A stretch of 41,262 bases of DNA from REEB506 sp040381035 (GTDB taxonomy: Bacteria > Pseudomonadota > Alphaproteobacteria > Caulobacterales > Aquidulcibacteraceae): the NCBI GenBank assembly GCA_040381035.1, contig JBEIHY010000027.1, positions 1 to 41,262 of the forward strand, read 5' to 3'. The position numbers were made by a program, and so were the translations under genes. Below the pieces are notes generated by a model that did not search any database, was not told the origin of the DNA, and saw only the letters and a list, made by a program, of their open reading frames with translations. Every line of letters starts with the position of its first letter. Position 1 is the stretch's first letter. Shown piece after piece: positions 23,969-32,469 of the stretch.

Positions 23969-24353
23969 ATGATTGGCTATGTCACACCCGGCACGAATGA
24001 TTTGGCGCGCGCCGCGAAGTTCTATGACGCTTTGGCTGCCGAATTGGGCTCCGGGCGGATGATGGAATGGCCCGGCGCGATTGCCGGGGGCACGCCCGGC
24101 GGCGGCGCCGGCGTCGGCTTGACCAAGCCGTTCAATGGCGAGCCGGCAACGATTGGCAATGGCGTGATGGTGGCGTTTCGTGATGGTGGCGTTTGAAGCC
24201 AAGAGCAAAGAACAGGTCGATCGGGCGCATGCATTGGCGCTGAGCCTCGGGGGCGCCTGCGAAGGCCCGCCCGGCCCGCGCGGCGACACCTTCTACGCCG
24301 CCTATTTCCGCGATCCCGACGGCAACAAGCTCAACGCCTTCATCATGGGCTGA
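23969..24353 (+). pseudogene. VOC (glyoxalase-family) gene broken by a 16-bp duplication
   Basis: The frame starts MIGYVTPGTNDLARAAKFYD, a typical VOC N-terminus, and runs to GNGVMVAF. There GTGATGGTGGCGTTTC is repeated (24164-24179, then 24180-24194), which shifts the frame by one and gives an early stop near 24194. In the next frame the sequence resumes FEAKSKEQVDRAH and ends FYAAYFRDPDGNKLNAFIMG, the normal C-terminus. Removing one 16-bp unit restores a 122-residue protein. The ribosome site and both halves are well kept, so the break is recent or a sequencing artefact. Confidence 0.85.
24164..24194. repeat. 16-bp tandem duplication inside VOC gene
   Basis: Two adjacent copies of GTGATGGTGGCGTTT, period 16. 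It is the cause of the frameshift in the VOC gene and looks like replication slippage. Confidence 0.9.
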
Positions 24354-24409
24354 GGTTGCAGGATGGCGCCCCGTCCGCTTCAATGCCGGCTCATATAAAA
24401 GGAAACGAC

Positions 24410-25186
24410 ATGAGCGGACGGGTTGCAGACAAAATGGCGCTGGTGACAGGCGCGGCGCAAGGCCTTGGCGAAGCGACGGCGCGGATGTTCGCCAAACAAG
24501 GCGCTCGGGTTCTGATGACGGATATCAACGCCGCCAAGGTCGAGGCCGCCGCCGCAGGCGTCAACGCGCTTTATCCCGGCCAGGCGTTTGCGTTCGGCCA
24601 TGATGTCACCAAGGCGGACGCCTGGCAGGCCGCGATCGCTGAAGCCCAAGCCAAGCTCGGCGGGCTGAACATCCTGGTCAACAATGCCGGCATCGGCTCC
24701 ATGGGATCGGTGGAAGATGAAAGCTTCGAGACCTGGAAAAAAGTGCTCGACGTTGATTTGGACAGCGTGTTTCTAGGCTGCAAATACGCGATGCCGGCGA
24801 TCCGCGAGAGCGGCGCGCCGGGTTCGATTGTCAATCTGTCTTCGATCGCCGGGCTGATCGCATCGCACAATTACGCCGCCTATAACGCCGCCAAGGCCGG
24901 GGTTTGGTTATTGTCGAAATCGGTGGCGCTGCATGGCGCGCGGATGAGCCCCCAGATCCGCTGCAACAGCGTGCATCCGACCTTCATCAACACCCCGATC
25001 CTTGACGGCATCAAGGAAATGCTCGGCAAGGAAAAGGCTGAATCCAAACTCGCCCGGCAAGTTCCGCTCGGCCGCCTTGGCGAACCCGATGACGTTGCCT
25101 ACCTCGTGCTCTATCTCGCCAGCGATGAAAGCAAGTTCGTCACCGGGGCCGAGTTCAAGATTGATGGCGGCATCAGCGCCATGTAA
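24410..25186 (+). CDS. SDR family oxidoreductase
   Basis: 258 residues, classical short-chain dehydrogenase: TGAAQGLG cofactor loop (about residues 13-20), DVTKADAW, NNAGIGS, the catalytic SSIAG serine and YNAAK (Tyr-x-x-x-Lys), and the C-terminal VTGAEFKIDGGISAM. The DVTK/TDIN region favours NAD(H). The substrate is not predictable; similar proteins act on cyclohexanol-type or hydroxysteroid substrates. ATG at 24410 has AGGAAA upstream. It follows the broken VOC gene by about 56 bp and may be in the same transcript. Confidence 0.92.
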   Translation: MSGRVADKMALVTGAAQGLGEATARMFAKQGARVLMTDINAAKVEAAAAGVNALYPGQAFAFGHDVTKADAWQAAIAEAQAKLGGLNILVNNAGIGSMGSVEDESFETWKKVLDVDLDSVFLGCKYAMPAIRESGAPGSIVNLSSIAGLIASHNYAAYNAAKAGVWLLSKSVALHGARMSPQIRCNSVHPTFINTPILDGIKEMLGKEKAESKLARQVPLGRLGEPDDVAYLVLYLASDESKFVTGAEFKIDGGISAM

Positions 25187-25287
25187 CGCGCATCGGACCC
25201 ACCGGCGGCGCCTGCAGGAAAGTGAGCATGCCCGTTTTCGGCGCGCCCACCAGCGCGGCGACGCGTCACATGCGTCAGGAGCCGATC

Positions 25288-26049
25288 ATGACCCAAGCCG
25301 CCAAAGCCGAAACCTTTCGCGCCCTGCACCGCGCCGGCGATCCGCTCATCTTGTTCAATGCCTGGGACGCGGGCAGCGCGCGGGCCATCGCCGATGCCGG
25401 CGCCAAGGCCATCGCCACCGGCAGCTTCTCGGTCGCCGCCGCGCACGGCTTCGGTGATGGCGAGGAGCAATTGCCGCTCGATCTGGCGCTCGCCAATCTG
25501 GCGCGGATCGTGGCGACGGTTGATTTGCCCGTCAGCCTCGATTTCGAGCGCGGCTATGGCGAAACGCGGGCCGACATCGCCAACAGCATCGCCGCCGCCA
25601 TCGCTGCCGGAGCCATCGGCTTCAACATCGAGGACAGTTTCGGTCCCGGTTTGCGCGCCGCCGACGCCCAGGCCGAACGCTTGGCCGCCGCACGCGCGGC
25701 CGCAACCCAAAGCGGCGTAACGGCTTTCCTCAATGCCCGCATCGACACGTTTCTCATCAATCCGCCACAAGCGCACTCCGAAGCGCATTTGGCCGAGGCG
25801 ATGCAGCGCGCTGCGCTCTATGTCGCGGCCGGCGCCGACGGGGTGTTCTTGCCCGGCCTCGCCGACGCTGCCTTGATTGCGATCGCCGCCGCCGCCGCCC
25901 CGGCGCCGTTGAACATCATGGCAATGCGGACAACGCCGGATCGCGCCACCTTGGCAAGCCTTGGCGTGGCGCGGATCAGCCACGGCCCCGGCCCTTGGCG
26001 GCTGGCGATGCGGGCGCTAAGCGAAGCCGCCGAAGCCGCGCTCGGCTGA
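25288..26049 (+). CDS. Isocitrate lyase/PEP mutase superfamily protein
   Basis: 253 residues with an (alpha/beta)8 ICL/PEP-mutase pattern: LFNAWDAGSARAIADAGAKA, TGSFSVAAAHGFGDGE, a metal-binding DFERGYG, FNIEDSFG and NARIDTFL. It lacks the KKCGH catalytic loop of true isocitrate lyase, so it is more like oxaloacetate decarboxylase-type or carboxyvinyl-phosphonate-type members. The reaction is unknown. ATG at 25288 is preferred because AGGAG lies six bases upstream, over an in-frame start at 25222. It follows the SDR on the same strand. Confidence 0.85.
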   Translation: MTQAAKAETFRALHRAGDPLILFNAWDAGSARAIADAGAKAIATGSFSVAAAHGFGDGEEQLPLDLALANLARIVATVDLPVSLDFERGYGETRADIANSIAAAIAAGAIGFNIEDSFGPGLRAADAQAERLAAARAAATQSGVTAFLNARIDTFLINPPQAHSEAHLAEAMQRAALYVAAGADGVFLPGLADAALIAIAAAAAPAPLNIMAMRTTPDRATLASLGVARISHGPGPWRLAMRALSEAAEAALG

Positions 26050-26104
26050 GCCCTAGAAATGCCGCGGGCAGATGCCTAAGTGGAGGCCAAATCTGGAGTT
26101 TCCT

Positions 26105-26620
26105 ATGCGCGCCCTTCTTGCCGCCGCCGCTTTGATGGCGCTTTGCGCCTGCCAACCGACCGCCAAAGCCCCGGCCCCTGCCGCGGCGCCGGCGCCCACA
26201 GTCACGGAGCAATTGAAGGAGCGCTATATCGAAGCGCTGCCGCGCTGGATGCCGATCGCCAACCAGTCCGGCGGCGGCTCGATCGCCTATGACATGGACA
26301 ACCGCACCTTCGACGCCACAACCAAGATCGCCACCTTGGTGCTGCAAGTCCGCTATGGCGGGCCGATGACCACCGAGTTCCCGGTCGAAGGCGGCGGCTC
26401 AACGACCATGACCTATGGCATTGAGCGGATTTATCTCAACTACAAATGCTCCGATGTGCCCGAAGACAGCCTGTTTGCCATCACCGAACGCCGCGTGGTC
26501 GATGAGCAGGGCGTTGCCAAGTTCAGCTATAAGCCGACCATCACCGATAAGGACTACAAGCTTGTCTCCAACTGGGCGGTCGCCGGCATTGGCTTCCGCC
26601 CGGCCTGCGCGGCGCGATAA
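26105..26620 (+). CDS. Lipoprotein of unknown function
   Basis: 171 residues. MRALLAAAALMALCAC is a lipoprotein signal with lipobox LCAC, followed by a Pro/Ala linker. The mature domain is beta-rich (GGSIAYDMDNRTFDATTKIA, TTMTYGIERIYLNYKC) and resembles the short surface-adhesin-E-like fold in having YKC and late RPAC cysteines, though this is a weak match. ATG at 26105 has GGAG upstream. It converges on fabB with two bases between stops. Confidence 0.7.
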   Translation: MRALLAAAALMALCACQPTAKAPAPAAAPAPTVTEQLKERYIEALPRWMPIANQSGGGSIAYDMDNRTFDATTKIATLVLQVRYGGPMTTEFPVEGGGSTTMTYGIERIYLNYKCSDVPEDSLFAITERRVVDEQGVAKFSYKPTITDKDYKLVSNWAVAGIGFRPACAAR

Positions 26621-26622
26621 AC

Positions 26623-27834
26623 TTACACCTTCGCAAACACCAAGGTCGCGTTTGTACCGCCGAACCCAAAGCTGTTGCTCATCGCGGTATCGACCGGCCC
26701 GTCATGGCGCTTTTGCAAGATCGGCAGATCGGCAAAGGCCGGATCGAGTTCGTCGATATGGGCGCTGGCGGCGGCGAAGCCGTGCTGCATCATCAGGAGT
26801 GAATAGATGGCTTCCTGCGCGCCGGCCGCGCCGAGCGAATGGCCGGTGAGCGATTTGGTTGACGAGATCATCGGCGCGTCGTTGCCGAAGGCGGCGCGGA
26901 CGGCTTCCATTTCCTTCACGTCGCCAATCGGCGTGGCGGTGCCGTGCGTATTGAGATAATCGATCCGGCGCCCGCCGGCAGTGGCCATCGCCATCCGCAT
27001 CGAGCGCTGCGCGCCCTCGCCGCTCGGCGCGACCATGTCGTGCCCATCGCTGGTGGCGCCATAGCCGACCAGCTCGGCATAGATTGTCGCGCCGCGGGCT
27101 TTGGCGCGTTCGTAGTCTTCGAGCACCACCATCCCCGCGCCCCCAGCGATGACGAAACCGTCGCGGTTTTTGTCATAAGCGCGCGAGGCGATGGCCGGGG
27201 TTTCGTTGAAGGCCGATGACATCGCGCCCATCGCGTCAAACAAGACCGACAACGTCCAGTCCAGATCTTCGCAGCCGCCGGCAAACACCAGATCTTGTTT
27301 GCCCCACTGGATCTGTTCGGCCGCGGCGCCAATGCAATGGGCGCTGGTGGCGCAGGCCGAACTGATCGAATAATTCACCCCGCGCAGCTTAAACCAGGTT
27401 GCGAGCGTGGCGGAAGGCCCTGAGCACATCGCCTTCGGCACCGCGAACGGGCCAACCCGCTTGGGGCCCTTTTCCTGCGTGATCTGCGCGGCCTGCACGA
27501 TCGCGCGCGTCGAAGGCCCGCCTTCGCCGACAATGATGCCGATGCGCGGATCGTTGATCTCTTCAGCGCTCAAGCCGGCATCGGCGATCGCCTGCTCCAT
27601 CGCGACATGGCACCACCCCGTGCCTTGGGCGAGGAACCGCGCGGCGCGGCGATCCACCGCTTCTTCCCACGCCAGCATTGGCGGCGCATGGACCTGGCAG
27701 CGAAAGCCGAGCTGTTTGTATTCCGGCGCAGCGACCACGCCGGAACGCCCGCTGCGCAGGCTTTCGGTCACCTCCGCCACATCGTTGCCGATCGAGGAGA
27801 CGATGCCCATTCCGGTGACGACAACACGCCTCAA
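26623..27834 (-). CDS. fabB: Beta-ketoacyl-ACP synthase I
   Basis: FabB (403 residues) condenses malonyl-ACP with acyl-ACP in fatty-acid elongation and is needed for unsaturated chains in the FabA pathway. The Cys-His-His triad is complete: SSACATSAH (Cys161), LNTHGTATPIGD (about His296) and STKSLTGHSLGA (about His331). The length is right for FabB and the terminal SFGFGGTNATLVF is intact. It follows fabA by 65 bp on the same strand, the usual fabAB arrangement. fabI, which often follows in relatives, is absent here. Confidence 0.97.
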   Translation of the reverse strand: MRRVVVTGMGIVSSIGNDVAEVTESLRSGRSGVVAAPEYKQLGFRCQVHAPPMLAWEEAVDRRAARFLAQGTGWCHVAMEQAIADAGLSAEEINDPRIGIIVGEGGPSTRAIVQAAQITQEKGPKRVGPFAVPKAMCSGPSATLATWFKLRGVNYSISSACATSAHCIGAAAEQIQWGKQDLVFAGGCEDLDWTLSVLFDAMGAMSSAFNETPAIASRAYDKNRDGFVIAGGAGMVVLEDYERAKARGATIYAELVGYGATSDGHDMVAPSGEGAQRSMRMAMATAGGRRIDYLNTHGTATPIGDVKEMEAVRAAFGNDAPMISSTKSLTGHSLGAAGAQEAIYSLLMMQHGFAAASAHIDELDPAFADLPILQKRHDGPVDTAMSNSFGFGGTNATLVFAKV

Positions 27835-27899
27835 GCGCTTCCCCTGTTTTTGGCCGAGCTGCGTTCCTATCGGACGAACACGGCGGTGTTATGGTCGGC

Positions 27900-28430
27900 T
27901 TAGTTCATTCCTGCGGCCAGCTGTTCAGAACTGAACAGACCAACTTTCAGGTCCTTTGCCAAATAGATCTGTTGGCCATCGGCCAGCACGACCCCGTCAG
28001 CAACACCGAGCACGAGCTTGCGCAGGATCACCTTTTTCAGGTCGATTTCATAGCGCACCAACTTTACATTCGGCGTCACCTGGCCGGTAAACTTCACCTC
28101 GCCGACGCCGAGCGCGCGGCCGCGGCCGGGCGCGCCAAGCCAGCCGAGATAGAACCCAACCAGCTGCCACATCGCGTCCAGGCCCAAGCAGCCGGGCATG
28201 ACCGGATCGCCTTCAAAGTGGCAGCCGAAAAACCAATTGTCCGGGCTGACATCGAATTCGGCGATCAGCCGACCTTTGCCGCTGGCGCCGCCATCGGCCG
28301 TGACTTCAACGATGCGATCGACCATCAGCATCGGCGGCAAGGGAAGTTGGGCGTTGCCGGGGCCAAACAAGCGGCCGTGACCGCATTCGAGCAAAGCCGC
28401 CTTATCAAAGGCGCGGGGGCGTTCTGTCAT
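27900..28430 (-). CDS. fabA: 3-hydroxydecanoyl-ACP dehydratase/isomerase
   Basis: FabA (176 residues) dehydrates 3-hydroxydecanoyl-ACP and isomerises the product, making unsaturated fatty acids. The hot-dog fold signature is present: LPPMLMVDRIVEV, the active-site His71 in FGCHFEGDPVMPGCLGLDAM and Asp85. It heads the fabA-fabB pair. The start at 28430 begins MTERPRAFDK, the usual FabA N-terminus. An SH3-domain gene ends 45 bp upstream of fabA on the same strand and may be co-transcribed. Confidence 0.96.
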   Translation of the reverse strand: MTERPRAFDKAALLECGHGRLFGPGNAQLPLPPMLMVDRIVEVTADGGASGKGRLIAEFDVSPDNWFFGCHFEGDPVMPGCLGLDAMWQLVGFYLGWLGAPGRGRALGVGEVKFTGQVTPNVKLVRYEIDLKKVILRKLVLGVADGVVLADGQQIYLAKDLKVGLFSSEQLAAGMN

Positions 28431-28475
28431 GGGGTGCGGCTAGCATGGCGCCGGCGGGGCTGTCCATGTGCGCCG

Positions 28476-29006
28476 TCAGGAGGCCTTCGGCGCAACCCCG
28501 ACGCAATCGGGTCCGCCCCAGACCAGATCGGTCTTGATCCAGCCCTGTTTGTCTTTGCCCTTGGCGCCGATCAGCTCGATCTTGCGCCAGCCGCTTTCGC
28601 ATTGCAGCAGACGCGCAATGACGCCGCGCTGCAGCCGGGCAACGACATTGCGCTCCGCCCGCGGCTTGGCGAGCAGCGGCGCCGGATCGCCGCCATCCTT
28701 GCCTTGGCCGAGGACGAACACGGTGCGCCGATCGCTGATTTGGCTGGCGTGCATCCACACCTTGTCGCCCAGCGGATCCTCGATCCAACGGAACTCGCCC
28801 GACTTGCCCAGCACCTTCACCGGCAGTCCGCGTTGCTGGTAGCGCCACACCACAGGCTGGTCGGGATGGGGGCCGCGGCGGCCATTGGCTTCGGCGGTGC
28901 GCAGGCTGGCAAAGTCGCTGGTCTTCAGCACAGGCGGCGGCGGATTTGCTGCAGCTGCGAAGGCAAGCGACACGACGGCAATGGCCGACAGGAGGATTGA
29001 CCGCAT
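28476..29006 (-). CDS. Exported protein with two SH3-like domains
   Basis: 176 residues. The signal peptide (residues 1-19, AFAAAA) is followed by two bacterial SH3-like units: about 30-95 (SLRTAEANGRRGPHPDQPVV to GDKVWMHASQI) and about 105-165 (PLLAKPRAERNVVARLQRGV to QGWIKTDLVWG). Such proteins bind cell-wall peptides or envelope proteins. ATG at 29006 has AGAAGGG upstream; a longer frame to 29093 adds a basic non-signal tail. It is divergent from the hydroxyacid reductase. Confidence 0.82.
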   Translation of the reverse strand: MRSILLSAIAVVSLAFAAAANPPPPVLKTSDFASLRTAEANGRRGPHPDQPVVWRYQQRGLPVKVLGKSGEFRWIEDPLGDKVWMHASQISDRRTVFVLGQGKDGGDPAPLLAKPRAERNVVARLQRGVIARLLQCESGWRKIELIGAKGKDKQGWIKTDLVWGGPDCVGVAPKAS

Positions 29007-29200
29007 GGCGAAACCCTTCTGGTTCCAGATCAAGCTTGGGCGCCTGAATGTGATGCACCCAACCCATGAAAAGCGCCTTAACCGCCCCCGCAAAGCTTGC
29101 CGGCCTGCGACCTTTAAGGCTTCCTAAACGGCAAGCGTCTGGTAAGGACGCGCAGCCGACCCCATTTGTCGTCGGCCTGGAAACGTCAGCGGCGGACGAC

Positions 29201-30187
29201 ATGCCAACGCGCAATTTAAAAGTCATTGTTACCCGCAAACTGCCCGAACCGGTGGAATTGCGGCTGAAAGAATTGTTCGACGCCGAGCTCAACCTCGACG
29301 ATACGCCGCTGGATACCGAAGCCATGGTGGCTGCGATGCAGCGCGCCGATGTGCTGGTGCCGACCGTGACGGACCGCCTGGATGCGCGCCTGCTGTCGCG
29401 CGCCGGCGATCGGCTGAAGCTGATCGCCCAGTTCGGCGCTGGGGTTGACAATATCGACGTCGCCACCGCCGTGCAGCGCGGCATCACGATCACCAATACG
29501 CCGGGCGTGCTCACCGAAGACACCGCCGACATCACGATGTGCCTGATCCTGGCCGCACCGCGCCGGATCGTGGAAGGCGTGCGGATCATCGAACAGGACA
29601 AGTTCGACGGCTGGAGCCCGACCTGGATGATGGGCCGGCGCGTCTGGGGCAAGCGGCTGGGCATCATTGGCATGGGCCGCATCGGCCAGGCGGTGGCGCG
29701 CCGGGCGCGGGCGTTCGGGATGCAAATTCACTACCATAATCGCCGCCGCGTCAGCCTGCATATCGAGCAGGAGCTGGAGGCAAATTATTGGGAAAGCCTC
29801 GACCAGATGTTGAGCCGGATGGATGTGGTCAGCGTCAATTGCCCGCACACGCCGGCGACTTATCACCTGCTATCGTCGCGACGGCTCGCGCTGCTGAAAC
29901 CGCATGCCTATGTCGTCAACACGGCGCGCGGCGAAGTGATCGACGAGGGCGCGCTGGCGCGGATGCTGGAAAAGGGTGAACTCGCCGGCGCGGGCCTCGA
30001 TGTGTTCGAGAACGAACCGGCGATCAATCCGAAGCTGAAGAAGCTCACCAATGTCGTACTGCTGCCGCATATGGGCTCGGCCACAATCGAGGGGCGGATC
30101 GATATGGGCGAGAAGGTGATCATCAATATTAAGACCTTCGCCGATGGCCACAAACCGCCCGACCGGGTGATCCCGGCCATGCTTTAG
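29201..30187 (+). CDS. D-2-hydroxyacid dehydrogenase (glyoxylate/hydroxypyruvate reductase type)
   Basis: 328 residues. Substrate domain QFGAGVDNIDV, then Rossmann GIIGMGRIGQAVARR, NTARGEVIDEG (Arg), FENEP (Glu) and LLPHMGSAT (His) complete the catalytic triad. The pattern fits glyoxylate/hydroxypyruvate reductase rather than lactate dehydrogenase, and serA-like regulatory domains are absent. ATG at 29201 is chosen because it starts the conserved domain; an upstream frame to 29066 overlaps the divergent promoter region. Its ribosome site is weak. Confidence 0.88.
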   Translation: MPTRNLKVIVTRKLPEPVELRLKELFDAELNLDDTPLDTEAMVAAMQRADVLVPTVTDRLDARLLSRAGDRLKLIAQFGAGVDNIDVATAVQRGITITNTPGVLTEDTADITMCLILAAPRRIVEGVRIIEQDKFDGWSPTWMMGRRVWGKRLGIIGMGRIGQAVARRARAFGMQIHYHNRRRVSLHIEQELEANYWESLDQMLSRMDVVSVNCPHTPATYHLLSSRRLALLKPHAYVVNTARGEVIDEGALARMLEKGELAGAGLDVFENEPAINPKLKKLTNVVLLPHMGSATIEGRIDMGEKVIINIKTFADGHKPPDRVIPAML

Positions 30188-30241
30188 GCATGCGTTTGGG
30201 CCCGCCGCGGCGGTGGGCTTTGCCGGCGTGGGTCAGCCGCT

Positions 30242-30553
30242 TCAGGAACGCCCGCGCCGCTGGCGCCAGTATTCGCTGAGCGCCAATCGCGCGTCTTCAG
30301 CAGCGCTGAAGCGTTCTTCTCAGAAATCGCGCGGCGAGGTTCTTGGCGTCGTGCGCAGCTTGAAGGGTTTGAGCAAGGTCGCACGCGGCGCAACCGCCTG
30401 GCGGCGCGCGATCACTGCGGCGATCCCTTCTGCGTCCTCCGCGACATGGAAATGCGCGCCCAAAACGCGGATCTGAACACCGAGACGGTCCTTGGAAACG
30501 TCGATGCCGATGGTCGTTGCGATGGCGTCCATTCTGTCGCGTCCTTCGTGCAA
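30242..30553 (-). pseudogene. IS110-family transposase remnant
   Basis: From 30532 on the minus strand the frame reads MDAIATTIGIDVSKDRLGV then VAEDAEGIAAVIARRQAVAP, the N-terminal DEDD-type start of an IS110 transposase with the first catalytic Asp. After about 50 codons (near 30371) similarity ends; stops follow at 30320 and again at 30242 in the same frame. The RuvC-like core, the C-terminal Tnp domain and element ends are missing. It is a dead N-terminal fragment. Nothing else recognisable fills 30188-31033, apart from the M20 promoter region. Confidence 0.6.
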
Positions 30554-31019
30554 GCGGGCTTCGCGTGGCGCGGCCCGAGCGACTGTTCGGGTTCAATGGA
30601 CCGACATGCGAAGACGCAGGCGTCCGCACGGTCTCGGTGGCCCCATGGATATCCGATCTTTCGTGCGCCACCGCATCGAGCACAAGGCCTGGGTCGGCGA
30701 GGATGGCGTGACGAGGGAGATATCGGGCGAGGTCATCCGCGCCGTGTGAAAGCGCGAAGAACCCGATCAGATAGATTTCCGCCGCCGTCACGCCGGCCTG
30801 CCATTGGGCATTGGGCATTGGAAAAACGTTGTTTTGGTTCACAACGGCGCGTCTGCAAACATGAGGGCGCACTGGCCAATCGGACCGGATAAGCGCCCGG
30901 CCTCTGCGCCCAACGACGGCACTTCAAACGCGGCGCCCTCGCCAACCGCGCTCCACTGCGTCAAACGGCCACAAACGCCAGATTTACATCTCCCCCCCGC
31001 ACGCGCTGAATTGGCCCCT
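30554..31019. other. Gene-free eroded stretch
   Basis: About 470 bp with only short, low-scoring frames and no repeats I can pair. With the adjoining IS110 remnant it may be eroded mobile DNA. The downstream part should hold the promoter for the M20 gene at 31034. Confidence 0.4.
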
Positions 31020-31033
31020 TCACGGAGGGCGAA

Positions 31034-32353
31034 ATGAAGCGGTTTTGGGCGGCGACGGCGGCAATGATGGTTCTGGCGGGAACGGCGCAGGCGCAGCCGC
31101 CGCAAATGGCGACAAGCATTTCGGCGGCGGCGGCAAAAGACTATGACGCCACCCTGAAAATGCTGTTTGAGCAACTCCACGCCAATCCGGAGCTGTCTTA
31201 CAAGGAAACCAAAACCGCCGCCCGCATCGCCAAGGAATTGCGCTCAATTGCCGGCGTGGAGATTACAGAGAAGGTTGGTGGAACCGGCGTGGTCGGTGTG
31301 CTCAAGAATGGCGCCGGGCCGACCGTGATGATGCGCGCGGATATGGACGGCTTGCCGATCCTGGAGCGCAACGGCCTGCCCTATGAATCCAAAGCCCGCC
31401 AAGTCGGCGTCGACGGCGTTGAGATGCCCGTGATGCACGCCTGCGGCCATGACGTGCACATGACCAGCCTGATCGGCGCCACCCGCATCCTCGCCGCCCG
31501 CAAGGCCGACTGGCGCGGCACGCTGATCGTGATCTTCCAGCCGGCCGAAGAAATGCTCGGCGGCGCGCCAGCAATGTTGAAAGACGGGCTCTATACCCGC
31601 TGGGGCAAGCCAGACTTCGTGCTTGGCGGGCATGTGGCCAGCGGCTTGGAGGCCGGCAAGTTCAAGGTCGAGGCACGCACCGTCAATTCCTCCAGCGACG
31701 GCGTCGACATCACTGTGCGCGGCGTCGGCGGGCATGGCGCTGCGCCGCAAAAGGCGATCGATCCGATCGTTGTGGCCTCCAACATCGTGATGGCGCTGCA
31801 AACCGTGGTCAGCCGCTCGATCGACCCGCTGGAGCCGGCGGTGATCACCGTCGGCGTCGTGCATGCCGGCACCAAGCGCAACATCATCCCGGAAGAAGCT
31901 AAGCTCGAACTCACCGTGCGATCCGACAATCTGGCCGTGCGCAACCAATTGATCGCTGGCATCAAACGAATCTCGGAAGGCGTGGCGCTCGCCTATGGCG
32001 TCCCAACCGACAAGCTGCCGGTCATCACCATGCGCGAAACAACCCCGCCCAATGTCAATGACACCCCGTCGGCAGCCAAGTTGCGCGACGCGCTGACCAC
32101 CGCGTTCGGCGCCGATCGGATGTCGAAAATCCCCCGCCAGGGCATGGGCGCGGAAGACTTCGCCTATTATGGCGCGGCCGAATGGGGCTCGATCCCAACG
32201 GTGTTTTTCAACTATGGCGGCTCCGTCACCGACGACCCGGCCAAGGCCCCGCCGCACCATTCGCCGCTGTTCGTCATCAAACCGGAGCCGGCCGTGCGGG
32301 CGGGCGTTGAGGGCTATACGGTCGCTGCGCTGACCTTTCTGGGCAAGCCCTAG
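31034..32353 (+). CDS. Exported M20 amidohydrolase/peptidase
   Basis: 439 residues. The signal peptide (residues 1-20, ending AQA) places it in the periplasm. The M20D amidohydrolase set is complete: RADMDGLP, HACGHDVHM, IFQPAEEMLGG, VGGHGAAPQ and the late HHSPLFV. Related enzymes split N-acyl amino acids or hippurate-like substrates; the exact substrate is unknown. ATG at 31034 has CGGAGGG upstream. It stands alone after the eroded IS110 region. Confidence 0.9.
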   Translation: MKRFWAATAAMMVLAGTAQAQPPQMATSISAAAAKDYDATLKMLFEQLHANPELSYKETKTAARIAKELRSIAGVEITEKVGGTGVVGVLKNGAGPTVMMRADMDGLPILERNGLPYESKARQVGVDGVEMPVMHACGHDVHMTSLIGATRILAARKADWRGTLIVIFQPAEEMLGGAPAMLKDGLYTRWGKPDFVLGGHVASGLEAGKFKVEARTVNSSSDGVDITVRGVGGHGAAPQKAIDPIVVASNIVMALQTVVSRSIDPLEPAVITVGVVHAGTKRNIIPEEAKLELTVRSDNLAVRNQLIAGIKRISEGVALAYGVPTDKLPVITMRETTPPNVNDTPSAAKLRDALTTAFGADRMSKIPRQGMGAEDFAYYGAAEWGSIPTVFFNYGGSVTDDPAKAPPHHSPLFVIKPEPAVRAGVEGYTVAALTFLGKP

Positions 32354-32367
32354 TGTCCTGAATCATT

Positions 32368-32405
32368 GGGGCGCCGCGTTGGCAAAGGGGCGCCGCGTTG
32401 GCAAA
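32368..32405. repeat. 19-bp perfect tandem repeat before the DUF898 operon
   Basis: GGGGCGCCGCGTTGGCAAA occurs twice with no gap, 65-100 bp upstream of the DUF898 start codon. It may be a slippage product or doubled operator site. Confidence 0.9.
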
Positions 32406-32469
32406 CGGCCGCAGGTCTGTGCTATTGTCCAAGCGCAGGGAAAGCCACGGATCCTTGCGGGGGGGCGAG

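Noticed and set aside
25288..26049. Isocitrate lyase (glyoxylate shunt)
   Set aside because: Too short and lacks the KKCGH loop, so only the superfamily fold is supported.
28405..29682. 425-codon minus-strand frame spanning the SH3 and reductase genes
   Set aside because: It runs across two divergent real genes and their promoter gap, and its translation is Arg/Ser-rich without domains.
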